A stretch of 64,000 nucleotides of DNA, from contig NZ_LMQL01000003.1 in assembly GCF_001424545.1 (NCBI RefSeq), forward strand, positions 62,001-126,000. Direction: 5' to 3'. Source of the DNA: Ramlibacter sp. Leaf400. GTDB lineage: Bacteria; Pseudomonadota; Gammaproteobacteria; Burkholderiales; Burkholderiaceae_C. The notes under the pieces are model-generated. The model saw nothing but the letters and a program-made list of their open reading frames with translations, made no database searches and was not told the DNA's origin. This document shows, piece by piece, positions 52,439-59,789 of this stretch. Both the position numbers and the translations under genes were made by a program. Position 1 is the stretch's first letter; every line of letters begins with the position of its first letter.

Positions 52439-52484
52439 GTTTTCTCTCCCTTCAAAAATGCCTGCGGTTGCCCGCGCGGCAACG

Positions 52485-53810
52485 TCAGATCGTCAACTTC
52501 GCAGTCAGGCCGATCACGTTGGCGCGGTAGTCGAAGGCGGGCAGCGTCGACGAGCGTCGCTCGTTGCGGTACTGCGCGCCCAAGGTAACGGTGCGTCGGA
52601 CGGCCCACTCGACGCCGAGCGTGCCCACGTCGAACTTGTCGCGGCGGCCGGCGTCGGCGCTGCCCACGACGTCCTCGAACTTGCGGTTCTCGTGCTCGTA
52701 GCGCAGGCTGACCGAGATCAGGGCGGTCGGGCGCCACACGGGGCCGATGTAGAAGCGGTCGCTTTCCAGGTGGCCGCCGGTGCCGAACAGGTAGCTGCCC
52801 AAGTCGCGCGCGTAGCCGGCGGTCAGCGCGGTCTTCGCGGTGATCTCCCAGTTCACGCCGATCGCGCCGACCAGGCCGTCGAAGTCGCGCGAAGTGGCGG
52901 CGTCGTGGTCGCGCTTGAGCCAGCCGAGGCGGCCGTCGACCGTGGTCTTGGGCGACACGATCCAGCGGGCCGTGACGTCGATCTCGTCGTCGTCGAAGTC
53001 GGAGACCACCGGCGCGTTGTCGTACTCGCCACTGCCGCGGCGGTAGCGCAGGGCCACGGTGGAACCGGTGGCCGGCTCGAAGGCGGCGCCCACGCGCACG
53101 CTGGACTGCGACAGGTTGGAGTCCCAGGCCGACGGGTCGGTGCTGCGGGTGGTGTTGTGCAGCACGCCGGCCAGGGCGCGCCAGGAAGCGCCGAAGCGGT
53201 AGCCGCCCTCGACCACTTCATTGCGCTCGGTGCGGCGGTTCACGCCGGCCACCAGGCCGTTGGAGGTGACGTCGCGGAACTGGCGGCGGTCGGCACTGGC
53301 CACGCCGTCGATGCGCTCGCCGAAGCGGAAGCGCCAGGCGGCCGCGTAGTTCAGCGTGTTGTAGTCGGCATCCAGCTTGTCGTACGAATAGCGGTCGTAC
53401 TCGGCGTCCAACACGATCTGCTGCTGGCTGAAGCGGCGCTGGAAGCGCAGGCCCAGGCCCAGGCCGGTGATGGTGTCGGTGATCTCGGCACCATTCGTGC
53501 GCAGCACGTTGTCGTCACGCTCGACGCCGGCACGGGCGCGGAACTGGAAGCCCTCGCGCTGGTCGGCGGCCGACGACACGGGGGCGTACGGCTGCGAGAT
53601 GGACTGCGCTGGCGACATGTCGACCAGCATGGGCGCGACCATGGGGGTCGTTGCCGCGGTTGCCGCGGACTGCCCCGCGGGCTGGGCCGCGGATTCGCCC
53701 AGCGCGCCGCCGGGGGGCGACTGCAGGGTGGTCTGCGCATGGATGGCCGCGGGCAGCAGGCACGCCGCCGCCACGGTCGTCAGCACGGGCCGGATGGAAG
53801 GTTTCTTCAT
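52485..53810 (-). CDS. epsL: Exopolysaccharide-associated outer-membrane β-barrel EpsL
   Basis: 441 residues from ATG 53810. A signal peptide (VLTTVAAACLLPAAIHA) is followed by a low-complexity spacer and a long series of alternating-polarity strands. It ends in YRANVIGLTAKLTI, a typical β-barrel C-terminus. EpsL proteins accompany EpsE/F/G in betaproteobacterial polysaccharide loci and are thought to help export across the outer membrane. It is encoded between the initiating transferase and epsE. Confidence 0.9.
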   Translation of the reverse strand: MKKPSIRPVLTTVAAACLLPAAIHAQTTLQSPPGGALGESAAQPAGQSAATAATTPMVAPMLVDMSPAQSISQPYAPVSSAADQREGFQFRARAGVERDDNVLRTNGAEITDTITGLGLGLRFQRRFSQQQIVLDAEYDRYSYDKLDADYNTLNYAAAWRFRFGERIDGVASADRRQFRDVTSNGLVAGVNRRTERNEVVEGGYRFGASWRALAGVLHNTTRSTDPSAWDSNLSQSSVRVGAAFEPATGSTVALRYRRGSGEYDNAPVVSDFDDDEIDVTARWIVSPKTTVDGRLGWLKRDHDAATSRDFDGLVGAIGVNWEITAKTALTAGYARDLGSYLFGTGGHLESDRFYIGPVWRPTALISVSLRYEHENRKFEDVVGSADAGRRDKFDVGTLGVEWAVRRTVTLGAQYRNERRSSTLPAFDYRANVIGLTAKLTI

Positions 53811-53915
53811 TGGTGTTCTCTCACGAGGAACGCCTGGCGCAAACACGTACCCACTCATCCTCGGGATGGTCACGCACAGGCCGACGGGCGGACAATGGCT
53901 CATTGGTGCTAGTGC

Positions 53916-55376
53916 TCAATAAGCCGCGCCATCCTTGAACACCAGGCGGATGGTCCTCCAGACAATGTAGAGGTCCAGCCGCAGTGACCAGTTTCGCAGA
54001 TAGTCGAGGTCACAGCGAATTCGCGCTTCCATCTTTTGCAGTGAATCGGTCTCGCCGCGATAACCGTTCACCTGCGCCCAACCCGTGATTCCGGGTTTGA
54101 CCTTATGGCGGATCATGTAGCTCTTGATCAGCGGTCTATAGAACTCGTTGTGCGCCACGGCGTGCGGCCGCGGCCCGACGATGCTCATTCGGCCCTGCAG
54201 GACATTGAGGAACTGCGGAAGCTCATCCATGGAGGTCTTGCGCAGGAAGCGCCCCAGGCGGGTGACGCGCTCGTCGTCCTTGCGCGCCTGGGTGACGACC
54301 GCGCCGTCCTCCGTCACCGTCATCGACCGGAACTTGTAGACGATGATCTCCTGCCCCCACAGCCCGTAGCGGCGCTGGCGAAAGATCACCGGCCCCGGCG
54401 ACGTCATCTTGATGGCCGCCGCGATGCCCAGCATCAGCGGCGACAGCAGTAGCAGGATCGCAACAGACAGCACGATGTCGCTGGCCCGCTTGACCACGGC
54501 GTTGGGGCCGCGGAAGGGCGTCTCGCACACGGAGATGATCGGCATGCCGCAGATCGAGTCGGTGCGGCCCTGGATCAGGTCGGTCACGAACATGTCGGGC
54601 ACGAAGTACACCGAGGCCGTCGTGTCCTTGAGCGCGTCCAGCAGCTGCTTGATGCGCGGCTGCGAAGCCATCGGCAGCGACAGGTAGACCAGCTGCACGT
54701 TGTGCTTCTTGACGTACTCGGCGATCTCCTGGATGCGGCCCAGCATCCGGTGGCGCGTGCGGCCGTGGATGCGGTCGGGCGTGCGGTCGTCGAAGAAGCC
54801 CAGGAGCTCCACGCCGGTGTAGTGCGCGAGCGTCAGCTTGTCGGCCAGCGAGCCGCCCTGCTCGTTCATGCCCACCACCACCGCGCGCAGCGGCGGTCCG
54901 GCCAGGCGGATCAGTTGCGGCGCGGCCTGCCGCAGCGCCCAGTGCGCCGCCAGCTGCGACGCGGGGGCCAGCCACAGCCAGTTCATCACCACTTCGCGCG
55001 AGAAGTCGTCCAGGGCGTCGATCGCATAGCCGGTGGCCAGCAGCAGACCGCAGGTCCAGGCCCAGGCCAGCACGGTGTCGGCGATCACGCGGGCCGCCGA
55101 GGCGCGCAGCTGCGGCCGCCCCGGGTAGACCAGGGCGAAGGCCACGATCGACAGGCCGACCCAGCGCGGGTTCAGCTCGCCTTCGACCAGCCAGACCAGC
55201 AGCCACAGCGACAGCACGGTGGCGATCGGCTCGACGAAGGTCTCGAACGAGCGCAGCAGCCGGCTGTGGCTGAAGACGGCCGGGCCCGGCAGGGCGGGCG
55301 GCGGGGGCGGCGCTGCCGTGGCAGAGCCGCCCGGTGCCACCGCGGCGGCTCCGAGGACGCGGTCCGCGTCAGGCAT
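53916..55376 (-). CDS. Undecaprenyl-phosphate sugar-1-phosphate transferase (WcaJ-like)
   Basis: 486 residues. An N-terminal set of four membrane helices and a CoA-binding-like segment ([17 protein letters not shown]) lead into the sugar transferase domain: [58 protein letters not shown] and [15 protein letters not shown]. It places the first sugar phosphate, usually glucose, on undecaprenyl phosphate and so starts each repeat unit at the inner membrane. ATG 55376 overlaps the epsA stop by 8 bp. Confidence 0.95.
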   Translation of the reverse strand: MPDADRVLGAAAVAPGGSATAAPPPPPALPGPAVFSHSRLLRSFETFVEPIATVLSLWLLVWLVEGELNPRWVGLSIVAFALVYPGRPQLRASAARVIADTVLAWAWTCGLLLATGYAIDALDDFSREVVMNWLWLAPASQLAAHWALRQAAPQLIRLAGPPLRAVVVGMNEQGGSLADKLTLAHYTGVELLGFFDDRTPDRIHGRTRHRMLGRIQEIAEYVKKHNVQLVYLSLPMASQPRIKQLLDALKDTTASVYFVPDMFVTDLIQGRTDSICGMPIISVCETPFRGPNAVVKRASDIVLSVAILLLLSPLMLGIAAAIKMTSPGPVIFRQRRYGLWGQEIIVYKFRSMTVTEDGAVVTQARKDDERVTRLGRFLRKTSMDELPQFLNVLQGRMSIVGPRPHAVAHNEFYRPLIKSYMIRHKVKPGITGWAQVNGYRGETDSLQKMEARIRCDLDYLRNWSLRLDLYIVWRTIRLVFKDGAAY

Positions 55377-56160
55377 AGGCGGACATCCGGGTGAGTTTGG
55401 CCACGGCCTGGGCGCGGTTGGTCACGTCCAGCTTGCTGAAGATGCTCTTCATGTGGTTCTTCACCGTGAACTCGCTGATGTGCAGGATGCAGCCGATCTC
55501 GGGGTTGGTCTTGCCCATGGCGACCCACACCATGATCTGGCGCTCGCGCTCGGACAGCTGGCCCAGGCGCACCACCATCTGCTCGACCTGGGTGCGCTCG
55601 GCGCCCGGCTGGCGCATCGGCGCCGGCGGCATGCGGCGCAGGGCCGAGTCGATGAAGGGCACCAGCAGCTTGAGCGCCGAGGCGCCGCCGGCCGGGGCCA
55701 GGTCGCTGCTGAGGGCCGCGAAGATGCGCTCGCCGCCCATGCGGCCGTCGCCCACGCCGTGGACCAGCGCGGTCTGCATGCCGGGGGTGCCGGGCGCGGG
55801 CGCCCAGCCCTGCCCCGCTTCGCCGAGCAGCTGGCCGCAGCCGCTGATGTCCAGCTGGCAGGGCTGCGACAGGGCGGCCACCCAGCAGTCGCGGAAGTAG
55901 TTGACCAGGGGCGCGATGCGCGAGGCGGGGCACAGGTGCGTGCGCAGGCCGGGCAGGCTGGAGACGATGTCGTACTGCAGGTCGCCGGCGCGGAAATCGC
56001 CCCAGCCGACCAGCAGGATGTCGTGCGGCAGCCAGCGCTGCACGTCGCCCTGGAGCCAGCGCCAGAGGTCGGCATGCGAGCGCAACTGGGCGCCCTGGCC
56101 CGCGATCTGGAGGAACTGGACCGGATCCACATCCGGCGTGACGGACGACAAGGTGTTCAT
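55369..56160 (-). CDS. epsA: LuxR-type transcriptional regulator EpsA
   Basis: 263 residues. A C-terminal LuxR helix-turn-helix (LSERERQIMVWVAMGKTNPEIGCILHISEFTVKNHMKSIFSKLDVTNRAQAV in outline) follows a ~180-residue N-terminal domain without receiver or AHL-domain signatures. This pattern is that of the EpsA regulators that head XrtB/PEP-CTERM-type exopolysaccharide loci. It is the first gene of the minus arm and likely controls that arm, perhaps both. A ribosome-binding GGGAGA lies 7 bp before ATG 56160. Confidence 0.9.
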   Translation of the reverse strand: MNTLSSVTPDVDPVQFLQIAGQGAQLRSHADLWRWLQGDVQRWLPHDILLVGWGDFRAGDLQYDIVSSLPGLRTHLCPASRIAPLVNYFRDCWVAALSQPCQLDISGCGQLLGEAGQGWAPAPGTPGMQTALVHGVGDGRMGGERIFAALSSDLAPAGGASALKLLVPFIDSALRRMPPAPMRQPGAERTQVEQMVVRLGQLSERERQIMVWVAMGKTNPEIGCILHISEFTVKNHMKSIFSKLDVTNRAQAVAKLTRMSAYA

Positions 56161-56729
56161 TGCGCTTCTCCCAACTTCAGCGACCGACGAGCGGCCGACA
56201 TAGACCGAAACAGTTTTTTCGTGTGCCGCGGATGAAAGGCGGTATCACCGCACTGCTCCGCGAAACCACATGTGACCGGCGTTGCCGGGCCGCCACGAAA
56301 AGCTTGACAGCCCTCGTCCGACATGAATTGCGTGGCGTACATCTCTCTTTTCTCTGTGCGTTTCCTGGCGATGCGTGATGGTGTGAAAAAAGGACATGTG
56401 CCGGAGGTAGGTTCCGCACTGTGTTCGCTGTCGGTTCCGGCGCAACCCCGTGTACGCAGATTCCGACACGGCCGTCGTGTAACACCAGTGCGCAGTGCGC
56501 TACGAGGTGCGAAACGGATCAAGCAAGTGTTCGCGGCTGATGCTGAGGTGGGACAAGGACGACAAGCTGTGCAGGAAGGACGGACGCTGGCGCGGCCGTG
56601 GCGGCTCGCGGCGCCGTGGATGGGTGGCGGGCAAGAGCGTTGCGCGGGCTGCGCACGCGCTGCGAGCCGGGGACCGCGAAGGTCCTGAGAACGGGGGATG
56701 GGGTTCGCGTCCGGACCGTGGTCCGGCGC
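56161..56729. other. Long upstream region of the polysaccharide minus arm
   Basis: 569 bp with no convincing gene, noticeably less GC-rich than its surroundings. Direct repeats of GGTTCCG (56410, 56433; 23 bp apart), a hairpin ACACG-N5-CGTGT (56466–56480) and a tandem GTGCGCAGTGCGC stretch are present. It must hold the epsA promoter and probably regulator sites or a long leader. No −10/−35 pair stands out by eye. Confidence 0.5.
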
Positions 56730-57038
56730 TCAGAAGCGGGGAAGGTCGCCCAGGCTGCGGCCGGGCGCGTCGTCGTCGAGCGCGAGGGTCTCGGTGCCTT
56801 CGGGCAGCACGTCGACCTTGATCTCGGGCCCGGGCTGCAGGCCGCCCTCGTCGTCGGGGAACATGCTGATGACGGTGTCGCCTTCGACCAGGCGGTCGAC
56901 CACCTCGGTGACGCGCGTCGGCGAGGGGCGCAGGTCCCAGCGCGCGCGCCCCGCGTCGATCAGGCCCATCATGGCCTCGACGACCTGCGTTCCCGCGTAG
57001 CGAACCGCAGTGATGCCGTATGTGGCTTTCTCGACCAT
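56730..57038 (-). CDS. Small conserved-looking cytoplasmic protein of unknown function
   Basis: 102 residues from ATG 57038. No signal peptide or membrane segment. The compact pattern YGITAVRYAGTQVVEAMMG, with W/V-rich alternation and a PTRVTEVVDRLVEGDTVISMF segment, suggests a small β-rich fold somewhat like DUF3892. The C-terminal half is acidic (DDEGG, DDDAPG). I do not recognise it with certainty. It is followed downstream by the long epsA leader region and is on the same strand as epsA, with 569 bp between. Confidence 0.55.
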   Translation of the reverse strand: MVEKATYGITAVRYAGTQVVEAMMGLIDAGRARWDLRPSPTRVTEVVDRLVEGDTVISMFPDDEGGLQPGPEIKVDVLPEGTETLALDDDAPGRSLGDLPRF

Positions 57039-57179
57039 AGGCGCACATTGTGGAAAGCCGCGCCACGCCTCCGATCAGCCAATCGCGACAACAGGCGTGG
57101 GAGGGTGCCTACGGAAGTGCGTCGCGCGCACGCTGTGCAGGGGTGGGACAGGGACCACCTCGCCTAAACTGCGCCTCCC

Positions 57180-57929
57180 ATGGCCGCCGAATCCGCCGTC
57201 CCCCTCCCCGCGCTCGGCCGTGCGCACGCCCGGCGGCTGCGCGAGGTCTACCGCTCGGCCGGCTGGCCCTGCCAGGACCCGGTGGAGATCGAGCTGCTGG
57301 CTGCCGGCCTGCTCGACCGCGTGCTCTCGCCCACCGGCCACGAGACGCTGCGCGTCACGCAGAGCGGGCTGCAAGTGCTGGCGCAGACGCTGGAGGGCAA
57401 CCGCGCGCGCCTGTCGGCGCACGAGGCGCTGGTCGAACGCGTGGCTCGAGAAATGGGCCGCGCGGGCCGCGTCGCCTGGCGCGGGCTGTCGCTGCGCGCG
57501 CAGGTGCCCGGGGAAGGTGCGGCGCAGCCGCCCCAGTGGTGCATGGCCCGGCCCGACGTCTTCTCGATCCGCAACACCTCGGTGGCGCAGTACGTGGAGC
57601 CGGTGGTGCACGAAGTGAAGGTGCGCCGCTCGGACCTGCTGGCCGACCTGAGGCAGGAGGCCAAGCGGGCCGCCTACCTCGACCTGGGCGAGTGCTGGTA
57701 CGTGCTGGGAAGCGATGCGCGGGGACGCTGCATCGCGTCGCCCGACGAGATCCCCGCCACCTGCGGCGTGCTGGTGGCGGAGCCGGCGCGGCTGGTGGTC
57801 GCGCGGGCGGCGCCACGTGCACGGCGCAGCGCCCTGCCCTTCGGCGTCTGGATGGCGCTGGCCAAGGCCACGCCGGTCGCCGGCCTGGACGAGGACTGCC
57901 AGGGGTTGCTGGCCGCCAACGACGGCTGA
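57180..57929 (+). CDS. Predicted PD-(D/E)XK nuclease-fold protein with N-terminal winged-helix-like domain
   Basis: 249 residues. Residues ~20–100 form a helical domain whose VTQSGLQVLAQTLEGNR pattern resembles a winged helix. The second half has RPDVFSI (Asp126), then VVHEVKVRRSDLLADL (Glu145, Lys147) and KRAAYLDLGECWYVL. This is the D…ExK core plus conserved helix of MmcB-like PD-(D/E)XK proteins, a group linked to DNA repair in other bacteria. No recombination or repair gene is adjacent. Assignment is by motif reading only. Confidence 0.65.
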   Translation: MAAESAVPLPALGRAHARRLREVYRSAGWPCQDPVEIELLAAGLLDRVLSPTGHETLRVTQSGLQVLAQTLEGNRARLSAHEALVERVAREMGRAGRVAWRGLSLRAQVPGEGAAQPPQWCMARPDVFSIRNTSVAQYVEPVVHEVKVRRSDLLADLRQEAKRAAYLDLGECWYVLGSDARGRCIASPDEIPATCGVLVAEPARLVVARAAPRARRSALPFGVWMALAKATPVAGLDEDCQGLLAANDG

Positions 57930-57957
57930 CGCAGGGCGCGCGGCGTGGGCCTGCGCG

Positions 57958-58110
57958 CTACTGCTTCGGATGCTCCGAATGCCCCGCGTCCGGCTCGGGC
58001 TTGTGGTCCTTCTCCGGGTCCTTGGGCTGCTGGTGCGCCGGCTCGGGATTCACCGGCTTGGGCGGGTCCACCGGCGGCTGGCCGGGGATGGTGCCGCCCG
58101 GGGTGTTCAT
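57958..58110 (-). CDS. Short proline-rich disordered protein 1 (50 aa)
   Basis: A 50-residue frame from ATG 58110 to TAG 57958. It is almost free of hydrophobic residues and dominated by Pro, Lys, Glu, Asp and His (for example PKPVNPEPAHQQPKDPEKD), so it should be intrinsically disordered. It lies 17 bp after the next short frame on the same strand and is the last of four similar ones. No homologous family is recognised. Its ribosome-binding site is weak, so its expression is less certain than that of the other three. Confidence 0.5.
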   Translation of the reverse strand: MNTPGGTIPGQPPVDPPKPVNPEPAHQQPKDPEKDHKPEPDAGHSEHPKQ

Positions 58111-58127
58111 GGCGAGCGGCCGCGGCC

Positions 58128-58271
58128 TCATGGCTTGCGGGGCGAGATCTCGGTGTTGCGCTCGGCCTCCTCCAGGTCCTCGTTGGACGGCGTGGGGATG
58201 TCTTCCTCGGTGGACAGCTCCGGCTCTTCGCGGTCGAGGCGGGGGATGCCGGTGGGGTTTTCGGTGTTCAT
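58128..58271 (-). CDS. Short acidic disordered protein 2 (47 aa)
   Basis: A 47-residue frame from ATG 58271, preceded by a good GAGGAA site (spacing 5). The product is rich in Glu, Pro and Asn (EEPELSTEEDIPTPSNEDLE) with a basic end SPRKP. It starts MNTENPTG, like MNTPGG of protein 1. The spacer before it (a TGA stop followed by CACC…GGAA…GCC) resembles that before protein 3, which suggests gene duplication. Function unknown. Confidence 0.6.
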   Translation of the reverse strand: MNTENPTGIPRLDREEPELSTEEDIPTPSNEDLEEAERNTEISPRKP

Positions 58272-58288
58272 GGCGGTTCCTCGTGGTG

Positions 58289-58444
58289 TCAGGGCGTAGG
58301 CCGGTGCCCCGCCGGATCCTCCGGCTCGGAAGGCGGCTCCATCGGCCCGAACTCCGGCTCCACCGGGAGGCGAGACGGATTGGGCGGGCCCGGGTGGGTA
58401 CCGGGCTCCATCGGCTCTTCGGGTTCGACCGGGTGCGTGGCCAT
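58289..58444 (-). CDS. Short proline/glutamate-rich disordered protein 3 (51 aa)
   Basis: A 51-residue frame from ATG 58444 with a strong AAGGAAGG site. Composition is extreme: Pro and Glu dominate, with repeated VEPEE/VEPEF and PMEP/GPMEPP segments. No signal peptide or membrane helix. It lies 20 bp after protein 4 and 17 bp before protein 2. Such proteins resemble small disordered stress proteins in composition only. Confidence 0.62.
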   Translation of the reverse strand: MATHPVEPEEPMEPGTHPGPPNPSRLPVEPEFGPMEPPSEPEDPAGHRPTP

Positions 58445-58464
58445 GGCAGCCTTCCTTCGGTGTC

Positions 58465-58635
58465 TCAGAAATCGCTCTTGGCCCACAGCGACGGATCGAC
58501 CGGCTCGGGCGGGTTCGATCCGGGCACCGGCGTTTTCAGCTCCATGTCGGCCGGCGGCGGCGAGAAGCCGTCGTCGAGCTGCGGCGGAGCGGGCTGCGCC
58601 GGGTGAAGGCTGGGGTCGACTTCGTAAGGGATCAT
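58465..58635 (-). CDS. Short proline-rich disordered protein 4 (56 aa), first of the series
   Basis: 56 residues from ATG 58635 with a GAGGA site. It has a repeated VDPSL motif near both ends (EVDPSLHPAQ and EPVDPSLWAK) and Pro-rich middle segments (PAQPAPPQL, SPPPADMEL). It is the promoter-proximal member of four frames separated by 20, 17 and 17 bp, so one transcript is likely. An in-frame ATG 30 bp upstream is possible but lacks a ribosome-binding site. Confidence 0.62.
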   Translation of the reverse strand: MIPYEVDPSLHPAQPAPPQLDDGFSPPPADMELKTPVPGSNPPEPVDPSLWAKSDF

Positions 58636-58745
58636 GGGCGGCGTCCTCGCATGACGCATGGTCACCGCCTGTCGCGTGGGCGCCGCTCAGCGCAGACGCC
58701 GTATCCCTGTCGGCGCGTGCCGATGGGTGCGGGCCGGGAGCCCGG

Positions 58746-59027
58746 CTAGACGATTTCCTTTTCTTCCTGCTCGCGCTCGGTCTCGCGCCGCACGATCTGG
58801 CTGGGGTCGTGCGTGAAGGGCATGCGCGGCAGCCCGATGAGGGTCTGCAGGTGGGCGTGGGCGCGGTCCATGTCGGCGCCGACCATCGCCAGCGCCACCT
58901 CGTGGCCGGGCTCGTTCTTGGCAATCTCGACGTAGGCGGCGCGCAGCCGCTCGTAATCTTCTTCGGCCCGCGCCACTTCCTGCTGGGCGGCCAGCATCTT
59001 GGCGTAATCGGCACGGCTGTATCGCAT
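58746..59027 (-). CDS. Small helical coiled-coil-like cytoplasmic protein
   Basis: 93 residues from ATG 59027. The N-terminal half is a charged helix with heptad-like spacing (ADYAKMLAAQQEVARAEEDYERLRAAYVEIA); the C-terminal end is very acidic and basic (RRETEREQEEKEIV). No signal peptide or known domain. It lies 111 bp upstream of the four proline-rich mini-genes on the same strand. Real coding is supported by codon regularity and the placed start; function is unknown. Confidence 0.6.
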   Translation of the reverse strand: MRYSRADYAKMLAAQQEVARAEEDYERLRAAYVEIAKNEPGHEVALAMVGADMDRAHAHLQTLIGLPRMPFTHDPSQIVRRETEREQEEKEIV

Positions 59028-59114
59028 GCACTGAATGTAGGCAGCCGCCAGCGCGGCTGTTGTAGGACAACGCAGCGTGCGCCCGCAGGCCAAGGCTGGG
59101 GTGCGGCGTGCGGC

Positions 59115-59630
59115 TCAGTCGGCGAAGGTGTTGGCGGCGACGCCGGGCTTGGTGCTGCCGTCGGGCTGCGGCACGGCGATGGGCGCCACTTCGACGGGCG
59201 CGAGGCCCTCCTCGCGGCTGAGCCCGATCTTCTCGGCCGTGGCCGGCGAGAGGTCGACGATGCGGCCGTCCACGTAGGGGCCGCGGTCCTGGATGGTGAC
59301 CACGGCGCTCTTGCCCGTCTCCAGGTTGGTCACCTTGGCCTTGGTGCCCAGCGGCAGCGTCTTGCTGGCGGCGTTGTCGTCGCGCGGGTCCATCGGCGTG
59401 CCATCGGCCATCTTGCGGCCGTTGAACATGCGCGCGTAGTACGAGGCCTTGCCGACCTGGCGCTGGCCGGAGTGGTCGAGCTTGTGGCCCTTGGCGGCGG
59501 GATGGTTGGGCCGGGGCGGCGGATCCTTGGGGACCGGAGGCTGCGCGGCGGCCAGTGCGGTGGCGCCGATGGCGAGCGCCGCGACGAGGGTGCGGCATGC
59601 GGGGAGCAAGGGGCGTTTCGAAGGGGTCAT
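59115..59630 (-). CDS. RlpA-like septal-ring/double-ψ β-barrel protein
   Basis: 171 residues with a signal peptide (LVAALAIGATALAAAQ). The RlpA domain is clear: GKASYYARMFNGRKMADGTPMD, LPLGTKAKVTNLETGKS and VTIQDRGPYVDGRIVDLS, including the conserved Asp of the lytic-transglycosylase-type active site. RlpA proteins bind denuded peptidoglycan and help daughter-cell separation. No SPOR domain is present, and no lipobox cysteine, so it is a short soluble periplasmic version. Confidence 0.9.
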   Translation of the reverse strand: MTPSKRPLLPACRTLVAALAIGATALAAAQPPVPKDPPPRPNHPAAKGHKLDHSGQRQVGKASYYARMFNGRKMADGTPMDPRDDNAASKTLPLGTKAKVTNLETGKSAVVTIQDRGPYVDGRIVDLSPATAEKIGLSREEGLAPVEVAPIAVPQPDGSTKPGVAANTFAD

Positions 59631-59789
59631 GGAGGTCGGCCTATGGGAGGTCCGGCCTTTTTCGAACGACGGAGACCGGTACCGCTGGGCATCAGTCTGC
59701 GCAGGGCCGCGCAGCGGGCCCGTCGGGCAGGCGCGGCAATCGGCGTAGGAAACGGTGGCTCGGCCGCGGCGCGCCCGGCCGTCGCCGGG

